Shown: piece after piece, positions 1-7,629 of the stretch
Layout of the letters: every line of letters starts with the position of its first letter
Numbering within the stretch: the first letter of the stretch is position 1
From: Rhodocyclaceae bacterium
GTDB lineage: Bacteria > Pseudomonadota > Gammaproteobacteria > Burkholderiales > Rhodocyclaceae
Direction: 5' to 3'
Length of the DNA: 64,000 nucleotides
NCBI GenBank assembly: GCA_016702335.1
Contig: JADJEF010000019.1
Coordinates: forward strand, 53,497 to 117,496
Made by a program: the position numbers and the translations under genes
Notes under the pieces: model-generated
Seen by the model: the letters and a program-made list of their open reading frames with translations, nothing else
The model's database searches: none
What the model was told of the DNA's origin: nothing

Positions 1-1
1 C

Positions 2-748
2 CGTCTGCTCGACCCGCTGGAAACCGTATTCTCGCAAGTCGGCGATGGCAGCACGGCGATTCTGGTGCTTGGCTTCGAGTCGGCCGATCATCCGCTGGGC
101 GAATGGATGCGTCGTGCGCTGGAACTGGTGCGCGACCATGGCGGCGAATTCGATGCCGACGCCGTGGCGCGGTCCATGGCCGCCGAGGGCAGTGCAGAAC
201 ACCGCAGCGGTGCCGCTGGCGCCTGGCGCGCTGCCTTCCTGCGCATGCCCTACTGGCGCGACCCGGCGGTGGGCTGCGGCATGATCATGGACACCTTTGA
301 GACAGCCGTGACCTGGGACAAATTCCCCGCGTTCTATGCGGGAGTGCGCTGCGCTGTTGCCGCCGCCATTGAGCGCGTCACCGGGCAGGATGCCTTCATC
401 TCGTGCCGCTTCACGCACATCTACCCGGACGGCCCTGCGCCCTATTTCACTATTGCTGCGGTCGGCGGTGCCGACCCGTCACCGCGTTCGGCGCTGGCGG
501 CCTGGCGCGAGATCAAGGCGGCGGCCAATGCGGCGGTGATCGACCATGGCGGCACGATTACGCACCACCACGCCGTCGGGCGCGATCATCGCGGCGGCTA
601 CGAGCGTGAAGTGTCCGGCTTGCACCGGCAGATGCTGGCGGCAGCGAAGCGCGTGGTTGATCCGGCAGGCATTCTCAATCCGGGGGTATTGTTCGATCCG
701 CTCGATCGCACTGTCGGCATCACGGGGGCTTTGTCGGCGGCGGTATAG
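2..748 (+). CDS. FAD-linked oxidase, C-terminal part (5' end outside window)
   Basis: The frame is open from the window edge, so only the C-terminal ~248 residues are present. The end matches the C-terminal domain of FAD-linked oxidases of the alkyldihydroxyacetonephosphate synthase / glycolate oxidase type: a His-rich stretch (THHHAVGRDH) followed by a terminal KRVVDPAGILNPGVL, the usual closing motif of the family. In the family this domain carries catalytic His residues and covers the flavin bound by the missing N-terminal PCMH domain. The substrate cannot be told from this part. Residues SQVGDGSTA near the edge are encoded by a degenerate copy of the window's dispersed repeat. The gene ends about 60 bp before the HDOD gene. 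Confidence 0.8.
   Translation, partial: RLLDPLETVFSQVGDGSTAILVLGFESADHPLGEWMRRALELVRDHGGEFDADAVARSMAAEGSAEHRSGAAGAWRAAFLRMPYWRDPAVGCGMIMDTFETAVTWDKFPAFYAGVRCAVAAAIERVTGQDAFISCRFTHIYPDGPAPYFTIAAVGGADPSPRSALAAWREIKAAANAAVIDHGGTITHHHAVGRDHRGGYEREVSGLHRQMLAAAKRVVDPAGILNPGVLFDPLDRTVGITGALSAAV
32..57 (-). repeat. Degenerate copy of the dispersed repeat
   Basis: About 22 of 26 positions fit the consensus read on the minus strand; the core has one change (CCATCGCCGACTTG). Coding in the FAD-linked oxidase as SQVGDGSTA. Confidence 0.5.
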
Positions 749-807
749 GAAGGTGGCGGCTTGCTAGAATCGACCGCTGACGAGTTACCGAAAATAGCTG
801 ACGCCCC

Positions 808-1653
808 ATGGACTGCAAGAGCATCAATTACAAGAATATACCGGTACAGTCCGACGTTATTGCCGGCATTCTGAATCTGGACGTGGAGTCGAACACCTGC
901 TTTCGCGATCTCGATTCCTATGTGCATTCCGATCAGGGCGTCGCCACGCTGGTGCTGCGCGTGGTGAATTCGGCGCTATACAGCCGCGGTAACAAGATTG
1001 CCACCATCCCGCGGGCCATCGGCGTACTCGGCTTTCAGGTCGTGCGTTCACTGGCCATGCTGGCCTTCAGCCGTTCGCTGTTTTCGCAAACCAACAACCC
1101 GCTGTTCAAGACCCACATCTGGCAACACTCGCTGCTCACCGCCATGGCCGGGCAGGTGGTGTGCGCGGCGCTGGGCGAGACCAATCAGAAAGACGAAGCC
1201 TTCATCGCCGGGTTGATGCACGATATGGGCAAGGTGCTGATGTTCACCCACGATGCGGAAAAATACATCGAGGTCATCAATCTCTGTCTGGCGGAAGACA
1301 TGCCCAGCGTCGAGATCGAGACGCGGCTCTATGGCTTCGACCACTATCAGGTGGGCATCGAGGCTGTCAGTCAGTGGCGACTGCCCGAGCGGTTTATCGA
1401 TTACATGGGCAAGCCGCTCGCGCCGGAGCCGGAAAGCTATGTGGGCGAGCCGGTGCTGCTCGGTCTGGCCGTGGCCAACTGCCTGATCGGCAGCTACGGC
1501 ATCGGTGCTATCGCCATGCCCGATAGCGAGGCCCGTCGTGCGGCCTTGTTGGCCTTTGGAATCAGCGCCGAGATTTGCGCACCCTGGCTGGAAGATGACT
1601 TTCTGCAGGGCTTGATGGACAACGACACCTACAAGCTGTGCGCGAATCTATGA
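808..1653 (+). CDS. HDOD domain protein
   Basis: 281 residues. An HDOD domain covers most of the protein: VVNSALYS and IPRAIGVLGFQVVRSLAM in the first third, then HSLLTAMAGQ and AFIAGLMHDMGKVL. HDOD proteins are HD-related signalling modules in bacterial regulation, often lacking full phosphodiesterase metal ligands; here H-D of LMHDMG is kept. The stop overlaps the start of the downstream nucleotide cyclase (ATGA), so the two are almost certainly co-translated and probably work together in nucleotide signalling. The start is the ATG at 808. The exact role is unknown. Confidence 0.85.
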   Translation: MDCKSINYKNIPVQSDVIAGILNLDVESNTCFRDLDSYVHSDQGVATLVLRVVNSALYSRGNKIATIPRAIGVLGFQVVRSLAMLAFSRSLFSQTNNPLFKTHIWQHSLLTAMAGQVVCAALGETNQKDEAFIAGLMHDMGKVLMFTHDAEKYIEVINLCLAEDMPSVEIETRLYGFDHYQVGIEAVSQWRLPERFIDYMGKPLAPEPESYVGEPVLLGLAVANCLIGSYGIGAIAMPDSEARRAALLAFGISAEICAPWLEDDFLQGLMDNDTYKLCANL

Positions 1654-3302
1654 GCGAGTCTGACGAACCTAACGGCGACCAAACTCGCCCTGAGCAGGCC
1701 GTAGTGCGCTTGTGCAGTGTCGATCATGCGCCGTGGCAGACGGTGCAGCTGTGGCTGCTGCGGAGTCTGGCGGTGCATGGCCTGGAGGCACTACTGTCTC
1801 CGAGCACCCTGATTGTTCACGATGTGCTGGAGAGCGCCGTGCAAACCCTGCAACTGGCGGTCTTCCGGCGCATTCTGACCGAAGAAGGTGGGCTGGAACT
1901 TCCGGCCGAGGATGCGCCGGTCCGTTCACTTTTTGCTTCCGAGTTGCACGAGCATGGCTCGCATAACATCGTGCGTGCCTGCCATGACGGCGGCTTTCTG
2001 GTCGCGATCAGTTTTCCTGCCCTGAACGCGCCCGAGTGCAACGTGGTGATCCAACTGGACGTACCGGTACGGTGGTCGGCCGACCAGTGCAAAACTACCG
2101 CGTTGATCGATGCGCTGGGTTATGTGATCGAAGCAGCACCACACGGCGAGGGCAGCCGCGTCGTGCTGCGTTGGCAACAGCAGCGCAGCGCGAGCGATCG
2201 GGCGCACGCGTGCGCGCCCAAGGCGCTGGCCCCTGCCGAGCAACTCGACAGCCTGGGCCGGATCGCCCAAAAGCTGGGCTACGGGCAGATCCTGTTTTCA
2301 TCCGTGGGTGAGGTCGTAGCGGTTTCGCCGCCCATGCTCACGCTGCTGCGCCTGTCGCGTGAAGAGGCCACTCAGGCGCGTCTGACGCAGGCGATTCCGG
2401 TAGGTTTTTTTAACGATATTGTCTGGGGCCTGGCCATGGCCGAGGACAATCGCGCGTTCGAAAATTACCGCATCCGGATTAACCTTCCGTGGGCTCCGAC
2501 GACCTCCATACTCTTTAACGTGAGTGGCTTCAGCGACCCGCAGGGCATTGTCCATTCGTTGTGGCAGAAGGTCTCATTGGACGATTCGGGTACGCAGTTG
2601 GGCGAGGGCTCGATTCTGAGCGAGGCGCGCGTGCACAACATCACACGCAACTACGTACCTCGACTGGTGGAGCAAAAGGCACGCCAGGCCGTACGGCTTG
2701 GCCTTACCACCCTGCAAAATGAGCAGCGGCCGTTGGCCGTACTCTTCTGCGATATTGTCGGCTTCACCTCGTATGTCGAAAGCCATGCCGCCAACGAATC
2801 CACCATTGATACGCTCAACTCCATCTTGCGCCGAGTCGCTGGCTCGGTCAGCCAGCATCGAGGTTTTATCGACAAGTTCATGGGCGACGCGGCGATGGCC
2901 CTGTTTGACGATCCGGCCGATGCGGTCAATGCCGCGATCGATATGCAGGGGTACTCGGAAGATATCAACAGCCTGCGCGAACGCGCCGGACAGCAGACAC
3001 TGCAACTGCGCATAGGCATTCACTGGGGCGATGTGGTGATCGGCAACGTCGGCACGGCAGAACGGCTCGACTGGACGGCGATCGGCGACGTGGTGAACAC
3101 CGCCTCGCGTATGGAAAAGGCCTGTACGCCGGGCCATATCCTTGTCAGTCGCGGCGTGCGCGATGCCATTGACGCGGCGCGGCCCGGTGAATTCGCGTTT
3201 GGCCCGCTATACGGACTCAAGGTCAAGGGCAAGACGGATGAATTGGCGGTTTGCTGGGCGCTGGGCGAGTTCTCGCGCACGGGGCCTTTGCCCCGTATCT
3301 AG
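1650..3302 (+). CDS. Class III adenylate/guanylate cyclase with N-terminal sensory region
   Basis: About 550 residues. I chose the ATG at 1650, which overlaps the HDOD stop; a GTG four codons upstream is possible. The C-terminal catalytic domain is complete: metal Asp in FCDIVGFTSY, second metal Asp and purine-contact Lys in FIDKFMGDAAMALF, Thr at the base-selecting position in DWTAIGD, and transition-state Asn/Arg in VVNTASRM. The Lys/Thr pair is the usual adenylate cyclase signature in bacterial class III enzymes, so cAMP is the likelier product (inference). The ~330 N-terminal residues show no membrane segment and have a PAS-like stretch before the catalytic domain (LFSSVGEVVAVSPPMLTLLRL). 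Partner: the overlapping HDOD protein. Confidence 0.88.
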   Translation: MSESDEPNGDQTRPEQAVVRLCSVDHAPWQTVQLWLLRSLAVHGLEALLSPSTLIVHDVLESAVQTLQLAVFRRILTEEGGLELPAEDAPVRSLFASELHEHGSHNIVRACHDGGFLVAISFPALNAPECNVVIQLDVPVRWSADQCKTTALIDALGYVIEAAPHGEGSRVVLRWQQQRSASDRAHACAPKALAPAEQLDSLGRIAQKLGYGQILFSSVGEVVAVSPPMLTLLRLSREEATQARLTQAIPVGFFNDIVWGLAMAEDNRAFENYRIRINLPWAPTTSILFNVSGFSDPQGIVHSLWQKVSLDDSGTQLGEGSILSEARVHNITRNYVPRLVEQKARQAVRLGLTTLQNEQRPLAVLFCDIVGFTSYVESHAANESTIDTLNSILRRVAGSVSQHRGFIDKFMGDAAMALFDDPADAVNAAIDMQGYSEDINSLRERAGQQTLQLRIGIHWGDVVIGNVGTAERLDWTAIGDVVNTASRMEKACTPGHILVSRGVRDAIDAARPGEFAFGPLYGLKVKGKTDELAVCWALGEFSRTGPLPRI

Positions 3303-3318
3303 CCGCGCTGGCGGCATC

Positions 3319-3344
3319 GCCGTCTCACCAGCGCCGACTTGCGG
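3319..3344 (+). repeat. Dispersed 26-bp repeat, copy between convergent genes
   Basis: GCCGTCTCA followed by the invariant core CCAGCGCCGACTTG and CGG. It lies in the 63-bp gap between the convergent cyclase and CorA-like genes. Confidence 0.85.
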
Positions 3345-3365
3345 AGAACTCGGTCGATAGTCCGC

Positions 3366-4922
3366 TCACTGACCGCCGCTGCGGCGCAGCACATCACGTA
3401 AGGCTCTGCGCCGGTCTTTCTTGCTCAGGCTTTCGTCGGACAGTGCTTCGAGCAGGTCGGTCACGCGCTTTGACTTGACGACCGCAAGCAGCGTCATGCC
3501 GGTGAAGATGACAACACCGAGGGCGAAAACGCCGATGCGCAAGGGCATCGGTTCGTCGCTCATGGCCAGCAGATTCATACCGAAGAAGCCGGTGACCAGC
3601 GTGCCGATCAGCCCGAGTGTCGTGACCACGGTGAGACGCATCATGGTGTTGGATTCGCGGCGCTGGGCATCGCTGTCGAGGTAATACGACATCTCGCGCA
3701 TTTCTGCTTGAACTTCGGCGTGCAAGCTTTCGGTGCCGAGCAGACCGCGCGTCATGCCGAAGAGGGCCTGGATGTGCGCGCGTTCCGAGACTTCATGAAA
3801 CCAGTAGCGGTGCGAGAAACGCAGAAAGCTTTCATGGGCCGTGCGTACCGAGCGCTTGAACCGACGCACCGAGGCATTGTCGCCAACCACCAGTGCGTCA
3901 ATGTTGTTGGCCATACGGTCAGAAAACGACAGCAGCGCACTGCGGTGCAGATGCGCAATCAGGAACAGCAGCGATATCTGGTGGCGAAACTGCCCGAGCA
4001 GGCCGGTTTCGGGATTCAGGAAAAAGCGCGAGTCACTGTCGCCAACTTGGGCGACGTAGGATTCCCGGGTCGGCAGGGGTTCATCCGGATGCAGGGTGCT
4101 GACCAGACCGAGGCGAATCCAGTCGTCGCGTTCCAGCGAGCGCGGATTGTCGATCGCGAGATAGCCAAGCAGCGGCATGCGGTGGTACTCCACCTGATGA
4201 AAGCGCAGGCTGCCCGGCTCGTCGCTGGCGTCCAGCACCAGAGGTTGCAGCAGCCAGGCCCAGTGGGCGCTGATGCCCGTTGTGTGATTCGCGGCAGTGA
4301 AGTCAAGAAAGTGCTCGCGCTGCAGTGCCGATGAGGAGGCGAGTACCTGTCCGGCATGATCCAGCCACTCGGTCGAGAAGGAGTTGTGCAGGCTTTCGCC
4401 ATGTTCGTCCCAACCGGTCGGGTAGGCGCGGCCGAAGCGGTACATCAGCTCACGCGCGGTATGCAAAGGCAGATTGGTTGCCTCGACCTCGATGTTGAGC
4501 AGCACGATGTCGAGGTCATTGAAAAAGTACAGGTCGGCGTGCTTGAGCGAGAGCGTTACCGGCGCCTGATCGCGGCTGAGCTGGATGCGTACGGCGGAAA
4601 TGTCGCGCCGCCGGTAGATGCGCAGCGAGAGCCGGCGCGTGCGCTGGCCCTGGCCATTGTGGTGCTTGCTGCGGTAGCCATAGAGAAAACGCTGCACATA
4701 AGGCAGAAAGGCAACAAATTCGCGGTAGTGGCGTTCCTTGAACTTGCCGTCGGTGGTACCCATTTCGTTGTCGTGCAGCTGCCACGGATGGTCGGGCAGT
4801 GACTCGAGCACTTCCCAGTGCCGGTGATAGCGGTCGCGCCCCGTCGAATCAAGTTGCAATGGCCAGACCAGAATCTGGCGGAACTGTTTGACGGTCTTTT
4901 CGGTGGCGGCTTGGTGGGTCAT
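3366..4922 (-). CDS. CorA-like divalent cation transporter with long N-terminal domain
   Basis: 518 residues, much longer than typical CorA (~320). The C-terminus has the CorA signature: GFFGMNLL (the GMN pore motif) after a first hydrophobic helix (VVTTLGLIGTLV), then a second helix (IGVFALGVVIFTGMTLLAVV) and a basic cytoplasmic tail. The ~400 N-terminal residues are soluble and charged and would form the cytoplasmic funnel, but they are longer than in classical CorA. By family it should be a pentameric inner-membrane Mg2+/Co2+ (or Zn2+) channel or efflux protein. Transcribed towards the cyclase gene; the β-lactamase-family gene upstream ends 30 bp away on the same strand. Confidence 0.75.
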   Translation of the reverse strand: MTHQAATEKTVKQFRQILVWPLQLDSTGRDRYHRHWEVLESLPDHPWQLHDNEMGTTDGKFKERHYREFVAFLPYVQRFLYGYRSKHHNGQGQRTRRLSLRIYRRRDISAVRIQLSRDQAPVTLSLKHADLYFFNDLDIVLLNIEVEATNLPLHTARELMYRFGRAYPTGWDEHGESLHNSFSTEWLDHAGQVLASSSALQREHFLDFTAANHTTGISAHWAWLLQPLVLDASDEPGSLRFHQVEYHRMPLLGYLAIDNPRSLERDDWIRLGLVSTLHPDEPLPTRESYVAQVGDSDSRFFLNPETGLLGQFRHQISLLFLIAHLHRSALLSFSDRMANNIDALVVGDNASVRRFKRSVRTAHESFLRFSHRYWFHEVSERAHIQALFGMTRGLLGTESLHAEVQAEMREMSYYLDSDAQRRESNTMMRLTVVTTLGLIGTLVTGFFGMNLLAMSDEPMPLRIGVFALGVVIFTGMTLLAVVKSKRVTDLLEALSDESLSKKDRRRALRDVLRRSGGQ

Positions 4923-4952
4923 GGCGGTGAAGGTGGGGCGCAGAGAATCAGG

Positions 4953-6320
4953 TCAATTTAGTACGTGGACCAGTTTGGCGAGCAGGGCTTGTGGCTGGTA
5001 TCCGAGCCGGGATGGCGTCAGACCCAGGCGTACCACGACCAGTTGCCTGGAGGGGATGATGGCCACGGTCTGCCCGTCGTGGCCGCTCATCCAATAGGTG
5101 TCTTTGGGTAGATCGAATTTTGCTTCGGAGCCATCGGAACCGTTGCGGGCATTCGGCCCCGTGCGCCAGGTTTGTCCGGCCCCGTAGTGTCCTTGCGAAG
5201 CGGGCACCAGGACCTGCATGCTGGCGACAAAGCCTTCAGGCAGCAGACGCTGGCCATTCCAGACACCGTCCTGCAGCAGAAACTGGCCAAAGCGTGCCCA
5301 GTCCTGCGCGCTGGCGTACATATAGCTTGAGCCCACGTAGGTGCCTCGTGCATCGGCTTCGATGACCGCAGTGCTCATGCCCAGCGGCATGAACAGTGCC
5401 TCGTGCGGGTAGGCGAGCGAACTGGCCCCCACCGCATCCTGCCAGAGGCGCGAGAGGATGAGCGTGGTACCGCTTGCGTAGTTCCAGGTGGTGCCTGGTG
5501 GGTGATCGAGCGGCATGGAGCGGGCATAGGCTGCCATGTCGGGCTCAAGGTAGAGCATGCGCGTGACGTCAGACACCGAGCCGTAACCTTCGTTGAAGCG
5601 CAGGCCGGGGGTCATGGACAGCAAATCGGTGAGCGCAATACCGTCGCGGCCGTCGCCCTCTTTGGTGGGCCACAGCCCCTTGCGCTCAAGCGCCGTCTTG
5701 CCAGCGCCGACTTGCAGACCGATCAGGGCGGCGGTGACGGTCTTGGTCATCGACCAGCCCAGCAGCGGTGTGTCGGCAGTGAAGCCGGGCACGTAGCGCT
5801 CGCCGACCAATTTTCCTTTATGGATCACCGCCACGGCGCGAAAGCCGGGGCCGGGCAGGGTGTCGTCAGCGAGCAGTTTGGCCACCTCGGGATGCGTCAC
5901 CGCGCTTGCACCCAGAGGCCATTCAACATTCCTGGCCGGGGTGGGGATTGGTGAGGGCTTGAACTGATGCGCGCTGGCGAGAGCGATTTGGCCGTCAGGC
6001 ACCACTGTGCACCCTGTGCCCGGCCGATGTACCGCCAGACCTTGACCAAAAAGGCCGAAAAAGCCGGCGCGGACGATGCCCTGGTCATGATCGACGCGTG
6101 CGCGCATGGCCGTGAGCAGCGCATCGCCGGGGGCTTGAATGTCGTCATGGAGGATCGCTTCGACCTCGCGGCTGGCGAGAAACACATTGGAGCAAATAAT
6201 TTTGGCGCTGTAGTTGGCCCCCACGCGCAGCAGGTTGGGCGGATTCAGATACGCACCGGCAATCACCGTGGCCACGGTAAGGGCAGCGACACCGGCAACA
6301 ATGCGTAGGCGAGGGTTCAA
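4953..6320 (-). CDS. Serine hydrolase of the beta-lactamase (class C/AmpC-like) family
   Basis: About 455 residues. The start is taken as the TTG at 6320, preceded by GGAG at good spacing and leading into a membrane anchor/signal helix (VAGVAALTVATVIAGAYL). A TTG at 6410 would add 30 residues but has no visible ribosome site. The nucleophile motif is SMTK and the Tyr motif YAS (NYASGTTL); HDGQ near the C-terminus takes the place of the third motif. These are hallmarks of the PF00144 group (esterases, D-aminopeptidases, penicillin-binding-like enzymes), so antibiotic resistance should not be assumed. The residues just after SMTK (QVGAGKTA) are encoded by a copy of the dispersed repeat. Confidence 0.8.
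   Translation of the reverse strand: MNPRLRIVAGVAALTVATVIAGAYLNPPNLLRVGANYSAKIICSNVFLASREVEAILHDDIQAPGDALLTAMRARVDHDQGIVRAGFFGLFGQGLAVHRPGTGCTVVPDGQIALASAHQFKPSPIPTPARNVEWPLGASAVTHPEVAKLLADDTLPGPGFRAVAVIHKGKLVGERYVPGFTADTPLLGWSMTKTVTAALIGLQVGAGKTALERKGLWPTKEGDGRDGIALTDLLSMTPGLRFNEGYGSVSDVTRMLYLEPDMAAYARSMPLDHPPGTTWNYASGTTLILSRLWQDAVGASSLAYPHEALFMPLGMSTAVIEADARGTYVGSSYMYASAQDWARFGQFLLQDGVWNGQRLLPEGFVASMQVLVPASQGHYGAGQTWRTGPNARNGSDGSEAKFDLPKDTYWMSGHDGQTVAIIPSRQLVVVRLGLTPSRLGYQPQALLAKLVHVLN
5692..5717 (+). repeat. Dispersed repeat copy inside the beta-lactamase-family gene
   Basis: GCCGTCTTG, the invariant core CCAGCGCCGACTTG, then CAG. It lies antisense within the minus-strand serine hydrolase gene and is translated there as QVGAGKTA at about residues 201-209, shortly after the catalytic SMTK. 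Confidence 0.75.
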
Positions 6321-6437
6321 GTGACGCTCCGTTGGTGATTGAGCCGGTAGTATCGCAGCAGGTCTTGCTACAATCGAACGCGAAAATGAAAATAACAAAC
6401 AACCCGACAAGCGATTTCGCGATTTGCTTGGACCCAG

Positions 6438-7565
6438 ATGACTGACATACCCGCACGGGCTCCCAAACCGACAATTCTGGTGGTGGATGACACCCCGGCC
6501 AACCTGTCGCTGATGTCAGACATTCTCGAAGACGACTACATCGTCAAACTGGCGCCGAGCGGCGCACGGGCGCTGAAGATTGTTGCCAATGCGCTGCCCG
6601 ACCTGATTCTCCTGGACATCATGATGCCGGAGATGGATGGCTATGAAGTGTGCGTTGCGCTCAAGACCAACCCCGCCACACGCGATATTCCGGTCATTTT
6701 TGTTACCGCGCTGGACAGCACCGAAGACGAAGCGCGCGGACTGGCGCTGGGCGCGATCGATTACCTGACCAAGCCGGTCAATCCGGCCATTCTCTGCGCC
6801 CGTGTGCGCACCCATTTGACCCTTCACAATCAGACGCTGGCCCTGCAGGAGTGGAACCACACCCTGGAGCAGCGGGTCGAAGAAGAGTCCGCCCGTGTCG
6901 AGCGTCTGGACCGTCTGCGCCGTTTTTTTTCTCCGGCGGTGGCCGAGAAAGTTATTGCCAGCGAGAACGACGATGTACTGGCACCGCGCCAACGCGAGAT
7001 TGTCGTCGTCTTCCTCGATCTGCGCGGCTACACCGCATTTACTGAAAAGTACGGTGCCGAAGTGGTGATGCGGGTATTGGCAGAGTTTCATGCCGCCATG
7101 GGTAAGCTGGTCATGCGCTTTGGCGGTACGCTGGAACGCTTTACCGGCGACGGCATGATGATTTTCTTCAACGATCCGGTCGAGATTGCTGATCCGGCCG
7201 GCACGGCGCTGAACATGGTACTAGCCATGCAGGAAGCGTTCGTCGTATTGGAACAGACCTGGAGCGCGCGCGGATATACCTTGACCATGGGCATTGGGGT
7301 GGCGAAGGGCTTGGCGACGATAGGCGCGATTGGCTTTGACGGGCGGCGCGACTACGGCGCCATCGGTGGCGTGACCAACCTGGCCGCGCGCCTGTGTGGC
7401 GAGGCCGAGGGCGGTCAGATTCTCATGGCGAAAAGCGTGGTCGACAGCATCGCCGATATTTTCGGCGCGCGTCAGATTGGCGAACTGACCCTCAAGGGCT
7501 TCGCCCAGCCTCAGCCGGTGTTTGAACTGGGCGAGCGGCGGGCGGTGGTGCGAGCAGGCACCTGA
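6438..7565 (+). CDS. Response regulator with class III nucleotide cyclase output domain
   Basis: 375 residues. Residues ~11-130 are a CheY-like receiver: ILVVDD, phosphoacceptor Asp in LILLDIMMPEMDG, Thr in FVTAL, Lys in YLTKPVNP. A coiled coil (~135-165) leads to a class III cyclase domain (~185-360) with both metal Asp residues (VFLDLRGYT and RFTGDGMMIFF). The base-recognition Lys is replaced by Arg (TLERFTGDG) and the usual Asp/Thr by Gly (DYGAIGG), so the product cannot be predicted. Phosphorylation would gate cyclase output (family knowledge); no kinase gene is adjacent. Divergent from the serine hydrolase gene. Confidence 0.88.
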   Translation: MTDIPARAPKPTILVVDDTPANLSLMSDILEDDYIVKLAPSGARALKIVANALPDLILLDIMMPEMDGYEVCVALKTNPATRDIPVIFVTALDSTEDEARGLALGAIDYLTKPVNPAILCARVRTHLTLHNQTLALQEWNHTLEQRVEEESARVERLDRLRRFFSPAVAEKVIASENDDVLAPRQREIVVVFLDLRGYTAFTEKYGAEVVMRVLAEFHAAMGKLVMRFGGTLERFTGDGMMIFFNDPVEIADPAGTALNMVLAMQEAFVVLEQTWSARGYTLTMGIGVAKGLATIGAIGFDGRRDYGAIGGVTNLAARLCGEAEGGQILMAKSVVDSIADIFGARQIGELTLKGFAQPQPVFELGERRAVVRAGT

Positions 7566-7581
7566 TTCCCCAACGGGGCTC

Positions 7582-7629
7582 AGTGCGGGGCTGAGTGCGG
7601 CGCTTAGTGTGGCGCTTAGTGCGGCGCTA
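7582..7629. repeat. Four tandem 12-bp units at the rlhA 3' end
   Basis: Four consecutive units close to AGTGCGGCGCTT, with one to three differences between units. The rlhA stop codon (complement of 7616-7618) spans units three and four, and its last residues (VAPH) come from the array. Slippage here could change the C-terminus of rlhA. Confidence 0.75.

Noticed and set aside
4953..6320. Antibiotic-resistance beta-lactamase
   Set aside because: The motifs fit the broad class C/PF00144 serine hydrolase group, most of which are esterases or peptidases; no ampR or resistance context.
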